From NCBI GenBank assembly GCA_009763385.1, contig CM019825.1, forward strand, positions 5,266,252-5,330,251: DNA of 64,000 nt, read 5' to 3'. Each line of letters opens with the position of its first letter. Within the stretch, counting starts at the first letter, position 1. This document shows, in pieces, positions 1-11,600 of this stretch. The notes beneath the pieces are model-generated. The model did no database searches, was not told the DNA's origin, and saw only the letters and a list, made by a program, of their open reading frames with translations. Source of the DNA: Coix lacryma-jobi var. lacryma-jobi (lineage: Eukaryota > Streptophyta > Magnoliopsida > Poales > Poaceae). Position numbers and translations under genes: made by a program.

Positions 1-1876
1 TCCTGATCACTAGTACATGTTATGAGCTGAGCTATTTTGGAATGGTGAATTTACTTAATGTATATAAAATATGAAAATGTTCACCATTGAGATATGCAAC
101 TAGCATGTGTAGGATGTGTTGAGTCCATTCATGCTTTTCATATATGCAAGGTTGCTATGTCTCCAGTTATGAGTCATTCACTTGCTTGGTCTGTTCATAT
201 CATGTTTAAAATTTGAATCAAGTTTTATTGAATTGAAAAGATCGAGATGGGATTGCTTGTCAACACCTCACGGTATCGAGACTGTTTCTCATTGCACTTT
301 GAGTTAAACCTGAGTCGTGTAGTGTATGACCGAAACCGTTGCTTTAAGCTTCCGATTGCATATGCATAGGCTTCGCACAGTTGAAAAGTTAGGCAAAGAC
401 AAGCTTTCAACCTCTCGCAATCACATGCTGAAATTAAACTTGTGTAATTTCACCGCTGCAACTCCGATATAAAAATGAAATCACAAGTATATGCTTCATT
501 CCTATGCATGATGATTGAACTTTGCTAGGGGTAGTTCACCTTGTATACATGTTTAGCACTTGTTTGGATTCCTGTCTATACATGTGTAGTGCTATTTTGA
601 TGGTGACTATCTTTTTGGCTAAAGACTTCTCACATGCTCATATTTCGTATGTGTGATCAGTTTGAGCCTTCGCTGTTTGAGTGCTTAGTTGAGTCATTGG
701 AGTTATACTGTTTAGAGCATTCTTGCACTCTTTTGATTATATGCCTGAAGCTGCTAACTTGCATTTCTGACTTCATATGCATGTTGGAAGGAGGAGTTTC
801 TTGCCTTGATGCCTTTTCTTGATTAGTGCATTTTCAACTAAGGGGGAGAAATTGCAAATCATATACTCCTGGATGTTCATCTAAGGGGAGTTTTCCTAGT
901 TGCTTGCATTTGTCAAGGGGGAGTTTGCTAGTTGTGTTGAGCCTTTGCCTCTATCTTGAGAAACTAGTAAACACTTTCAGGGCATTCTGTTTTCAATTGG
1001 CTCTCTTTTGATTTGGAGACATTCCAATTGGTTCGGAGCGTGTTTGGCCGAAAGGCATTGGTATCGAGCTTTCTTTGCTAGTTGTGTTGAGCCTCTGTGC
1101 CTCTATCTTGAGGGACTAGCATTTTGCTTCGATTTTCATTCGGCTTCAATTTGTTGAGCTCTTTTCTCTGGAGTTTCCAATTGGTATCTGCTAGCGGTGT
1201 TGAGCCTGTTCTACCTCTTCTTGAGGGCTAGCTTTGCTTTGCTTGGTTGCGTCGAGCCGTTGCCCATGTCTTTGGGGACCAAGTTCTTTCGCTCTTTCCA
1301 CTTGACCTTCTTCGGCTTTGCTATGCTTTTGGGTCATTTGGGTGAGTTTTCTCCTTCTCCTTCCTCCTTCTTCCTTATTCTTTTGTTCATTATGATTTGT
1401 GTGAGTAGTTGACAATGCACTCATCAAGGGGAGATTGCGGATACATGGGTGTATGCCGGGTCTCTGAGTGATGAGTGATTGTCAACTGGGATGATGCGCA
1501 TGTTCTTTGGCTTGTGTTGTGCAGGTGTCGAGCACGGATACAGTGATCGACGGCGAGGTGAAGGTCAAGTTGAGACGTGTCGTGCCGATGGACCGGGTGC
1601 GGTGAAGGATGGGCGTGCCGTGCGGCGGACGTGCCATGCCGAGGTACCGAGCGGTGAAGGGCGGACGTGAGGCTTGGACTGAGGGACCAGAGGCCCGAGG
1701 ATCAGCTGTGGTGGCTGGCAGCCTGTGACGACGACAAGTGAAGAAGTGCGGTCATGTGTTGCCTGAGTCGTGGACTCAGGGACACGTGTCAGTGGACGGG
1801 GTGCACGGGAGGTGCATCCCATCTACGACTTCGGTTTGGTGGTAGAGCCAGGGAAAAACCATCGGATGGACGGTTT

Positions 1877-2134
1877 CCAGGTTTGGGCCTCAAAACCTGG
1901 GCGTGGACGGTTTCCGAGTTTGGCCACAAAACTCGGGCTGACGGTTTCCAAGTTTGGCCACAAAACTCGGGTTGAGGACGGTTTCCAGGTTTGGGCCTCA
2001 AAACCTGGGCGCTGAGGGTTTGCTGAGTTTGGCCTCAAAACTCAGAAGCTGGTGGGCTGGTTTCCCGGTTTGGGCCTCAAAACCGGGGGATGGCTGGAAA
2101 AGGCTGGTTTCCCGGTTTGGGCCACAAAACCGGG
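1877..2134. repeat. Seven hairpin units with covarying arms
   Basis: Seven short inverted repeats share the plan arm-GGGCC(T/A)C-arm. Arms and positions: CCAGGTTT/AAACCTGG (1877-1900), CCGAGTTT/AAACTCGG (1914-1936), CCAAGTTT/AAACTCGG with one mismatch (1948-1970), CCAGGTTT/AAACCTGG (1985-2008), CTGAGTTT/AAACTCAG (2023-2045), CCCGGTTT/AAACCGGG (2064-2087) and CCCGGTTT/AAACCGGG (2111-2134). The outer five bases differ between copies, but both arms change together so pairing is kept. Confidence 0.85.
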
Positions 2135-2910
2135 GGTGCAGAGCGGTGGCGGCACGTGGCGGCAATCTGGAGGTTGCGTCGAGGCAACGCTTCGTATTGT
2201 GCGGGCGTGGCCGTCGGATACACCTACCACCGAGTTGGTCCAGAATAACCCTAGGGTTTAGCTGGTTCGCTCTGTAATTAGAATAGTGAGGGGTAGAGTA
2301 GGAAATAGACTTAGGCTAGTAGTAGGATAAGTAGTGGGGAGACACCCTCCTCCTATCCATCTCAGTCATTTGCTCTTTCGCACTTAGGGTTTCCTGCTCT
2401 CCCATCCCCTGCTGTAGTTAGCTGAGATCCGCAGAGAGACTTGCCTCTGTGTACTGTTGATTCTGAGGAAGTGAGGCCGTATCCTCACTGTTGTAGCGTG
2501 TGGTAGCCACACGGTTGCATTTCGTGGTTGTGATTCGCGTTTCGTTCGTGTTCTTCGCGGAATCCTTTTTCTCCACGATTTTCCCGTCGCTTGATCTCTT
2601 TGCTCGGTTCATCTTTTGCAAAACCGTTTGAACCAAGTTGTTCTAGATCGTGAGGCACTTCTTTCGACCGAAGGAATTCACCTCTAACCTCACGGTCTAG
2701 GAGATCGATTGATTCTTGTTTCGGGTCAAGTTTTTCTCCCCTCCCCCGAAATTCTTCGATTCATCGATTTGGAGATAGGTTCGAGCCATGATCTCTTAGA
2801 GATAGCTCACTATCCTCCTTGTGACTCCTCTCACCAAGTTTGATCTCTAGAGAATTTGTTTTGGGTGAGATTGAGTCAAATCGGTGAGTGAACAGCGAAG
2901 TCACGAGGTG

Positions 2911-3200
2911 ACCGGACGCTAGGTCGGGCTGACCGGACGCGTCCGGTGGTTGAATGTGTCGCGGAATTTTCTGAGTATTGACCGGACGCTCGTGACCGGA
3001 CGCTGGGTTGTTGGATTGACCACACGCTCAGGATCTACTGTTCACCTGTCTTGGCTCTAGTGACCGGACGCACTGCTCTCGACCGGACGCTCCTCGCTTG
3101 TGAGTCCGGTCAGAAACAGTAAGGTCCGAAAACTGTTTTCGATCGACCGGACGCGTCCGGTGGGTGTTGACCGGACGCAGGGTGAGTCCGGTCAGTGCAG
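2911..3200. repeat. CCGGACGC / GCGTCCGG repeat cluster
   Basis: At least eight copies of GACCGGACGC occur in the 3' third of the LTR. Two of them (near 2931 and 3143) extend into the palindrome CCGGACGCGTCCGG, and reverse half-sites GTCCGGTCAG lie near 3105 and 3187. Similar CG-rich palindromes are typical of Sirevirus LTRs. They may be binding sites or methylation targets; the sequence does not say which. Confidence 0.75.
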
Positions 3201-3592
3201 TTTCGTGCAGTTTCGTCCGCAGCTTGGTCGCTCGTTGTCGGATTTGGTTTCCGTCTTTTGCGTTGGCTTTCTAGAGTTGTGTAGTGTCCCGCTGTGCTTC
3301 TTGGAAGCATCCACCCTACATCTAGGGTCGTGGACATTAGCAAGCTCTAGGGTTTGTCTTTTGGGGTGATTCTCGGGACAGTGGCTACTAGTTTCCGAAA
3401 GGAAATTTTGATGCTCCCATTCACCCCCCCTCTGGTCGCTTTCTGGTTGCTTCTCGGTCCTTCACTATGAAAAGATGTTGAACTAGTGGAAACAGTTTAG
3501 TATCTGAAAATGATTGAACTCTTCTGGGGCTGCTTGGTCTCTGGGGTGAAGCTTCGTCTGAGCTCTTCTCCGAAGATGTCTAGGTCAAACAG

Positions 3593-4839
3593 TGTCGGTG
3601 TTTCTACCCCGGGGGTGTGTCACCAACTAGTAATTATGATCGCGTGCCCTCTTCCTGGATGGTGATGCAAGATGACACAAGGATTTATCCTGGTTCGGGC
3701 GAAGAAGGCCCTACGTCCAGCGGGGGGAGGATGCTCTTGTATTACTTGCACCTAAGTGCTTGTACAGGGGCGTTACAAGCTCAACAAGCTTGGACCAGAG
3801 TCCGGACTCGTCTAGGTATGGTGTTGTATGGGCTTGTGTGCTGACCCGAGTGGAGGTGGATCTAGACTTGTCTATCGTGGAGTTGTGTCACCGGATGCGT
3901 GAAGACCCCTGGTGTCCTCTTTTATAGAGCAAGAGGAGGCCAGGGTTACACAGGGATGATACAGGAGTCGGGATGTATGATGCCCAATACAACAGAGGGT
4001 AGGAATTCTGTCTTGTCGGGGTCACTGTAGCCTGCGTGGGGGCTGCTGTTGAAGCGTCCTTGAAGCGTGGCCTCCATCCCTGGCACGGATGTGGAGACGT
4101 GGCGACGTGGAGGTCATGCAGCGCCCATCCCGGCGCGTACATAACGTGGCAAGGTTCCTCCGGGTCTTGGGGGTACCTGTCCTCCAATAGCAGGAAAGCC
4201 GTCAGGGCTCGAGGGGCGCAGGGCCGGCCTCGAGGTGGCGTTTACGTGGGGCTCGAGCCCCCGTAGGTATGGGCAAGTCCCGGAAAGCCCGGCCGAACAG
4301 CGGGAATCCAGGCTTCGAGAGGTGGCTCGAGGGTGCTACAGTGCAAGGTATGGCCGGACAATGCTGTATTTGCGCCTTTTTGCCCATACTTGAGGTGAAA
4401 GCGAGATTTGACTGTGGCTCCGGTTTACTGTGGCGCACGTCGGGTTTCAGAGGACGTGATCGGAGTAGGTGAACACATTAAATGCGCAGTGTGGGATTGG
4501 CATCCGAAGTCTGGCGCTGCTCGAAGGAGATGTGAAATGTCTCGAGGGATAGGCTATCGTGCTTGAGAGGCTCGAGGTCCCCGCGCGGGGTCTCGAGGAG
4601 CGGTGTACGGCCGTGGTGGGCTCGAGGCCTAGGTGTCAGGGCTCGAAGGGTAGGTTGCCGGGAGGCGGTCGGTAAGGCTTTGGCGAGTCTAAGCTTCCTG
4701 GCGGAGGGTCGGTGCGGCCGGCCTCGAGGGTTTGGTTTTTAGGGAGCTAGACTAGTTTCTCCTCTTATTAATTGGTGTTCTAGGTTTAACTTGTTTGTTT
4801 TGCGTCGATTGGGGGTACCCCTTTGGTGTTCCCCCGACA
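3593..4839. mobile_element. Solo-LTR-like copy, family A, no matching TSD
   Basis: A 1247-bp unit begins TGTCGGTGTTTCTACC and ends GGTGTTCCCCCGACA. It is the reverse-complement relative of the 18175-19281 copy, with shared ends and interior (for example the segment about stored counts of GTGCTTGTACAGGGG and the CTCGAGGCC-rich stretch). No internal retrotransposon domain is attached. Unlike the second copy, the flanks AACAG and AGCCC do not match. It could therefore be a solo LTR formed by recombination between two different elements, or one whose flank was later deleted. Confidence 0.65.
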
Positions 4840-5650
4840 AGCCCAGAGGGATTACATACATATAATGCTTGTTTAGCTAGTACCGCTCAGTTTCATTGTT
4901 GAAGTAGTAGTGTGTGTTTTTGGGCTTCAATTTCTTTATTAGCTTCACCGGTGAAGCGTAAGCTGTTTAAAAAAGAGTATTTGGTAAAACAGTTTCTTAG
5001 CGAAGATAACATAGAGAGTTAAGAGAAGCTAGGATATTCCTAGACGTGTAAAAGCATACTATTTCCGAGAACTTATTTTCTTGAGAAATGTTGTTTGGTA
5101 CGTAGGAGAATATAAAAAATAACTTATATATATATTAAAAGAAAAGAGAATCTGAAAAATTACTTTGTGAAACTGAGTCATAATCATTATCAAACAAACC
5201 CATATAAATAATGTATATATGCATCACGACACAGGAGAGAAAAAAACAAGAGTCCCTTTGAAATGCTGAGATTTTTTTTTCGTTTCTATGCTTTCCCTAT
5301 AAAAAATAATGGAATTTCTTTATATTTACTGCGTGGCAAAGGTGTCCTAAACCACACAAACAGCACCTGCAATACATGTAGTATGCTGGATGCATCCATT
5401 ATCCTCTAAGATGCATGCTTTCTAGAATGAATGCTTGGTTGGTGATGCATGGTGCTAATATGCTATGCTATCCGTGTGTGCAGTGTGAAGCGGTGACGGA
5501 ATAGAAGCACGAATTGTACAGTAGTATACATCACGGGAGCACTACATACGTATTCACCATCGAGATGCTAATAAATATAATAATAAAAGCAAGAACCGTA
5601 AATATATACTATATATACAAATAAGCAGGAATTGTATTATACAGTACATA
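4840..5650. other. AT-rich intergenic segment
   Basis: AT-rich sequence between the family A LTR and a possible Helitron. I see no coding exon, RNA gene or clear transposon termini in it. Confidence 0.6.
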
Positions 5651-5998
5651 TCTATAAACTCTATAAAGATAAACCTCACTAGCTATTTCTCTAAATATGC
5701 AAGATATCCAACTAGCACTCCACTAGGTGTTTCTCTCAACATGCAATCTATCTAACTAACCAATGCATTATCACATATAATTAACATCTACTAAGTGAAA
5801 CTCCACTAGCTATTTATTTTAATATGCAAGTTGTCCAACTAGATAATAAACTATTACATACAATTAAAATTCAGTAGCATATACAACTATATTATCCATG
5901 TCAGTAAGATACATAAATATTTTATTGTTTATATCATCATATCACGTAATCTATTAGTAATTCGTAATTCTCACAGTAACGTGCGGGTAGTCCACTAG
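5651..5998 (+). mobile_element. Possible small non-autonomous Helitron
   Basis: The segment starts TCTATAAACTCTATAAAG after an A, and ends GTGCGGGTAGTCCACTAG before a T. It thus has the 5' TC, 3' CTAG and A|T insertion site expected of Helitrons. The 3' subterminal hairpin is weak (GTGCGG against CCAC with a bulge). No coding capacity is seen. Without a second copy or an empty site this is tentative. Confidence 0.3.
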
Positions 5999-6009
5999 TA
6001 TTATTAGGT

Positions 6010-6240
6010 CGATCTCAATGGTGAGTTTCGTTGTGTTGTTTCTAAGATTGTCATGTCATATGAAATAAAATGTAGAGTTTCATGGACATTAAATTTCATG
6101 ACTCATAAAGAGTTGGTATTCGTGCCAAGAGAGTTTCATCTCTCTTCTTAAATACGCTGTCATGTCATCAAAGTGCTTATGTGGCAACATATTTAATGCA
6201 AATGAAACTTAGATGAAACCATCACTGACGTTAGCCTTAA
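6010..6240. mobile_element. MITE-like relic (GTTTCAT family)
   Basis: A non-coding segment beginning TCTCAATGGTGAGTTTC and ending GATGAAACCATCACTGACG, with repeated GTTTCAT / ATGAAAC motifs near both ends. This resembles a common grass MITE type. A related, more decayed segment is at 28045-28230. No clean TSD can be read. Confidence 0.3.
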
Positions 6241-6575
6241 AGAAAGGAGAGACGAGGAATGAAGGAGATCGGAGCTACCGACCGGCCAGGGCAGCCAGCT
6301 GTGCGATCCAACTGGCGGCGACAGGGTCCCGACCGTCGCAACCCCCGCGCGCCACGCTTTTCCCGGAGGCGGAGGCGGAGGGAGACAGCAACACAACAAG
6401 CAGCCGCAGCCGCAGCCGCAGCCTACAGATTAAAAAAAAAAAACAGCCGCAAGCGCAACCGCAACCCGCAGGCCCCAGGTGCCTGCCTACTCTTGCGCAG
6501 TTGCGCTTGCGCTTCGGGCGGCCGGCGGCCCCCACCCCCAGGGTGCCTCCCTCAATGCAAAAAAGATACGGAGTA

Positions 6576-6834
6576 CTCCCTCCGTACCCATATTAGTTGA
6601 CGTTTAGGACAGCGACACGGTCTCCAAAACACAACTTTGACCTCTTATTTTTGTAAAAATATTTATAGAAAAATGATATATGTATACTTTTATGAAAGTA
6701 TTCTTCAAGACAAATCTATTTATATAATTTTTATATTTGTAAACATAAAAACTTAATAGTTATTGATGATTTATATTCTCAATGTTTGACTCTAACCTTT
6801 TCTAAAACGTCAACTAATATGGGTATGGAGAGAG
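6576..6834 (+). mobile_element. Stowaway MITE, copy 1
   Basis: A 259-bp element with terminal inverted repeats CTCCCTCCGTACCCATATTAG / CTAATATGGGTATGGAGAGAG, flanked by TA on both sides (6574-6575 and 6835-6836). TA target duplication and the CTCCCTCCGT terminus define the Tc1/mariner-related Stowaway type. It has no coding capacity. It is in the same orientation as copy 2, 72 bp downstream. Confidence 0.88.
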
Positions 6835-6906
6835 TACGTACTACAGTATTATATACAGTATATAATAATAATATGAGTCTCTCTTCTTTCTATAAATATA
6901 TACATA

Positions 6907-7164
6907 CTCCCTCCGTATCATATTAGATGACGTTTAGGACAACGACACGGTCTTCAAAGTGCAACTTTGACCACTTCTATTTTAAAAAATATTTGTTGTA
7001 AAATGGTATATGTATATTTTTATGAAAGTATTTTTCAAGACAAATTTATTTATATGATTTTTATATCTCTAAACTCAATAATTCTAAATTTATTCATGAT
7101 TTATATTCTCAATGTTTGACTCAAACTTTGTCCAAAACGTTATTTAAAAGCGATACGGAGGGAG
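6907..7164 (+). mobile_element. Stowaway MITE, copy 2
   Basis: A 258-bp sister of the 6576-6834 element, starting CTCCCTCCGTATCATATTAG and ending GATACGGAGGGAG, with TA on both sides (6905-6906 and 7165-7166). The interior follows copy 1 closely (GACGTTTAGGACA near the left end, TTTATATTCTCAATGTTTGAC near the right). Confidence 0.88.
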
Positions 7165-7939
7165 TATATATTATTAATTAATTAATTAATGGGCAGGCAA
7201 AAAGGGTGGTAGTGTTTGAAAAGGCATGCATGCCACCACCAGATGACGACGACGACGACTACTTGAACACAACAAACATGTCTCTGCCTTTCAACATGAC
7301 TTGGTCGCTCTCGCTCTTCTTTCTCTCTTTTATTTCTTTTTTCTCACAAAAAAAAAGATAGTAGTTTGTTTTAGCTCGGTGCGGTTCGGTAAAGCAAGGA
7401 CACATATAGCATATCGTTGTTATGTGGTTCTTCTGCCTTTCCGATAGATCCAGTGTGTGTGAGAGAGTTGAGTAAGCTGGCCGCATTTCAAACGAGGAGG
7501 TCCAAGTAGTGCGCACGTCAACTGGCTGGATTTTGGTTGGACATGCATGTAAATCCAATCCAGACCATTGCAATGTGAAACCTCTTTTTCCTCCGAGATT
7601 CAACGACATGGCCGGCCGGCCCCATGTATGTTTGTTTGAATCTTATAGGATGCTTTCATTCCTTTCAAACTTTGTGGCCATTACTCACCTACCCAGGAAT
7701 GAAGAATAATAACGTAAATATATCCATTCCATTCCTTACTTCATATTATGAGGATGTTTAGATGCTAGAGCTAATAATTAGCGCGCCCATATATTGCAAA
7801 CACACTAGTAGTATTCCTTGTGGTTGAGCGAGCTGGCCAGAGTTGGATCCCTGGTCTTGCACCTTGTTTAGGTGGGAGTTCCTCCCCCCTGTGACTTTCA
7901 GAAAATAATAATTAGCCCATATTTTTGGATACCAAATAG
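7165..7939. other. Intergenic segment upstream of the P450 gene
   Basis: Contains a short (ATTA)n run at 7170-7190. No coding exon or transposon with readable ends was found. The end near 7742-7800 (GTTTAGATGCTAGAGC) together with the end near 8270-8295 looks like worn hAT-type MITE termini around the tandem repeat, but no TSD is clear. Confidence 0.5.
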
Positions 7940-8245
7940 AATTTCTAAATGTAGACTAATAAGAGCTAATAAGGGTTAATTTGTGGTTAGAACCAATTAG
8001 CCCTTATTAGCACACAATTAGTTTATGTTTAATTTATTAGAATGTCTAAATGTAGACTAATTCTAGACTAATAAGAGCTAAGAAGGGTCAATCTGTGGTT
8101 AGAACCCATTAGCCCTTATTAGCACACAATTAGTTTATGTTTAATCTATTAGAATGTCTAAATGTAGACTAATAAGGCTTAATTTGTGGTTAGAACTCAT
8201 TAGCCCTTATTAGCACACAATTAGTTAGTTTATGTTTAATCTATT
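7940..8245. repeat. Three-unit tandem repeat
   Basis: Three diverged units of about 93-112 bp at 7940-8040, 8041-8152 and 8153-8245. They share TCTAAATGTAGACTAAT, GTGGTTAGAAC and TTAGCCCTTATTAGCACACAATTAG. Unit 2 carries a small internal duplication of the TAGACTAAT segment. The array ends about 230 bp upstream of the P450 TATA box. Confidence 0.8.
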
Positions 8246-8472
8246 TTTCATAAAATGAACTAATTTTTAGTCCTGCGATCCAAATAAACAGGCCTGTATT
8301 CTCAAAAATGTTAGTAAATAATCAGGGCAAAAACAATAATGTACTCAATGGATGGCAGTAACCTGGAGGACAGCAAGGTATATTCAATTCAATCAAATCA
8401 AATACCTAAAAGCTCTCTCGCAGCCGCAGCCATCCGAGAATTCCTCTGCTGCTGCCCAGCAGCTATCTAGAG

Positions 8473-8481
8473 TATATATAA
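8473..8481 (+). promoter_or_regulatory. TATA box of the CYP734A-like gene
   Basis: TATATATAA lies in the sequence AGAGTATATATAAACCC, about 220 bp upstream of the chosen start codon (8699). Transcription would be expected to begin near 8505-8515, giving a roughly 190-nt GC-rich leader in which I see no upstream ATG. Confidence 0.65.
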
Positions 8482-8698
8482 ACCCAGCGACGGCGGCGGC
8501 AAGGCGAACTACGCCAATTGCCTGGCTCCACCAAAAACCAAAGGGCGGGGCCGCAAGCAGCAGCTGCCTGCTCCTTCCACACGTCGCCGCCGCTCGCGCG
8601 CTGTGCTGCCGCCTGCCGCAGTGCGTACCTGCCCGCCCGCGCCCGGCCGTCTGAGCATCCATCCACCCACTACTGCCGGCGCCGCCGGCCCGCGCGCC

Positions 8699-11600
8699 AT
8701 GACGACGTGGTGGTCCTGGTGGTCGTGGCAGGCGACCGCGGTCGCCGCCGCGGCGTGGCTGTGCCTGCACGTGGCGGTGGCGCGGCTCATGGAGGCGCTG
8801 TGGTGGCGGCCGCGCCGGCTGGAGCGCCACTTCGCGCGCCACGGCGTGCGCGGGCCGGGCTACCGCTTCTTCTTCGGCAGCTCCATCGAGCTGGTCCGCC
8901 TCATGGTGGACGCCTCCTCCCGCCCCGCGCCGCCCCAGGCGCCGCACGACGTCCTCCCCAGGGTGCTCGCCTTCTACCACCATTGGAGGAAGCTCTACGG
9001 TACGGTAGCAATTCTTCAGCCTTCTTCGATCATCATCACACCACCACCGACGATCGACCGCCCTGGCCTTCTTTTTATTTGCCTAATTTATGTCCATGCA
9101 TCTTCATCTCAACACAGCAATCCAGCTCGATCTCTGTTACGAACTGAGATTGATCTCTCGATCAAATTTGGATCATTCCTAACTAGCTACTGCCTGCTTG
9201 CCATCACTTTTCTTCGAAACCTTTTTGTTTTCTTTGTCGTCGTCGTTATGGTTTCTTTATTTTTGTGTTTTTTTTTCCCCGATCGGACAAGCCAAAAACA
9301 AAAATCAAAGGTACGCGGTGCAACTTTACAGGTTTACTAGTTCCATCTTCACATACGTATATGAATATGAAACTTAAACAAGAGCGTGCATCCATTTGCG
9401 CGTATACATACATATATATATATATAAATAAATATACACTCCATTATATATAATTTATAAATTACTATAAAAGAGTGGACGACGCTCACGCGTAAACCGC
9501 AGGAAAGGAGGGGACATGCTTCCATGCTTTTGCAAATAGAAACAAGAGCACAGACTCTAAACTATGCTCGATTAGGTGACCTCCGATCCATTTCGCGTTT
9601 CAACTTCACTTTGATTGGTACTACTGTATCCTAGTATATTCCTATCCTACTACCGCCACTACTTGCCTCCATCACTTTTGGTACTAGTGATGGCAGCAAG
9701 CTAACAAATTCATCTCTGCAAAAATTAAAAACTACGCGCCCCTCCCAAGTCAAACCTTGCTGGCTGCCCGCAGTGTGTGTATGTTGTCAGCAAGTATATA
9801 TACGATGATCCATCGATCGCTCTCCACCAGGCTGTCAATGCATATGCATATGCATCAGGTCAATGATAATAATGCGAGTCGTTTAATCTTAAGAGGTTAG
9901 CTATATATGAGTCAGATCCATCCATCCGGCAATCCAGAGGTAGAGCACATGCACGCCTAGCTGCTTCATGCTTGCTTTCAGCTTCGTTCAGTTGCTGTTG
10001 CTCTCTCGTGCACATACACCATGCATGACATTGGCCAGATGCACAGCTAGCATTTCAGTTGTGAGGATCCAAACCGCCAGTTGGTTACTCGCTGTTGACA
10101 CGATTAGTTTATGATAATCTTTGCGGCGATGGATGATAATTCCCGCTGTTTTTCAACCGTTCTGGAGTATAATATCGAAAGGACAACCCTAGCTAGCTAG
10201 CTATAGAGGCACGCATGCATCTGCGTTTGATCCAAGTGATGGACGAATCTTGCTGTTGGTCAGTTAATGAATTGTGTGTGATTTGTCCACATGAAAACAC
10301 TCAAGTTAAGTGCTGGCTTAGCTTCGCTCCACGGCAACCCGGCCGGCCAGTAGCTAGCTAAGAGATCATTGCACTTGCATTGCCATGGTATCATCACATG
10401 CGTAATATATGCCTGCTTGATTCGACGTTGGATGATTAGTTTCTATGTCAACTTGCATTGTTTGATGAAAAAAATGAGATATGTGCCAACAACTCGAGCG
10501 AAGTGTGTGCTTGGTAATGTATTTTTTATTTCAGATTTTTTTTCACACATTTCCTATATTTTAGATACCTGAACAGTTTTGTCTTTGTCATTTCATCATA
10601 GATAAAAATTATCATTTTTTATTGTGATTTATGTTAATAGATTTGAACTATTGGATGAAGATCTGAAGGTTATTGTTAGTCGTCGCCTGAAAAGATGTTA
10701 TATTTTAAGCGCCTGAAATATAGCAAATCTCTTTTTTTTTCTTGTGAACTTGGAGATGTACTGTACTATACTACTATGCTTGCCAAGATTTATTATAAGT
10801 CATCCCTCCCTTCGCGAAAAAATATATTACTGTACTAGACGACGTTATTATTTGATTTATATGTTCATATAAGTAAGTATACAAGTAGTACACGAACCAC
10901 GCATATTTGTGTGTACTGGCAAAACCTTTATTTTCTTTTAATTTTAATTTTTGGCGCGCATGCATGCAATGCAAATTAATAATACGTATATGCAAATGCG
11001 CGTATGCGCGCGTGCAGGTCCAATGCATCTGATTTGGTTCGGGAGGACGCCTCGGCTGATCGTGAGCTCGCCGGAGCTGATCCGGGAGGTGCTGCTGTCG
11101 CGGTCAGAGCACTTCGACCGGTACGAGGCGCACCTGCTGATCCGTCAGTTCGAGGGCCTCGGCCTCAGCAACATCTACGGCGACGAGTGGGCGCGCCGCC
11201 GCAAGATCCTCACGCCCGCCTTCCACGCCGAGAACCTCAAGCTGCTCGCGCCCTTCGTCGCCGACACCGTGCAGCGGATGCTGGAGGAGCGCGTGCTGCT
11301 GCCGTCGTCTTCGTCGTCGGGCGAGGTGGAGCTGGACGTCGCCGAGTGGTACCGGCGGCTGCCGCAGGAGGCCATCACCGTCGCCACGTTCGGCCGCAAC
11401 TACGACGAGGGCAGCGCGGTGTTCCGGCTGCAGGCCGAGCACGCCAGCTACGCCACCGAGGCGCACAGCAAGGTCTTCATCCCGGGCTACAGGTTCCTGC
11501 CGACGACGAGGAACAGGCGCGTGTGGCAGCTCGACAGGGAGATCAGGGCCCTCCTGGCCAAGTTCGTCGCCGGCCTGCAGAGCGACGACGACGACGGCGA

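Larger units (their letters stand above)
1..3464 (+). mobile_element. Sirevirus-like Copia retrotransposon, 3' part
   Basis: This is the 3' end of an LTR element whose coding region lies left of the window. Several polypurine-tract-like AAGGGG(G)AG motifs occur at about 840, 883, 915 and 1426; multiple PPTs ahead of the 3' LTR are a known trait of the Sirevirus lineage of plant Copia elements. The last PPT is followed directly by a TG (1436), and a block ending TTCACCCCCCCTCTGGTCGC...CCTTCA closes at 3464, as in Sirevirus LTRs. Positions 1-820 contain no ORF that I recognise. A direct repeat (GCTAGTTGTGTTGAGCCT, then CTCTATCTTGAG) recurs near 925, 1077 and, diverged, 1190. The lineage call rests on these non-coding signatures only, so it is moderate. 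Confidence 0.6.
1436..3464 (+). repeat. 3' LTR of the Sirevirus-like element
   Basis: An LTR of about 2.03 kb that starts TGCGGATACATGG right after a polypurine tract and ends CCTTCA before CTATG. It contains a row of seven hairpin units (1877-2134) and several copies of a CCGGACGC / GCGTCCGG motif (about 2910-3200). Sirevirus LTRs are known to carry repeated palindromes of CACCGGAC...GTCCGGTG type, which supports the assignment. The partner LTR is outside the window, so the boundaries come from terminal signals only. Confidence 0.55.
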
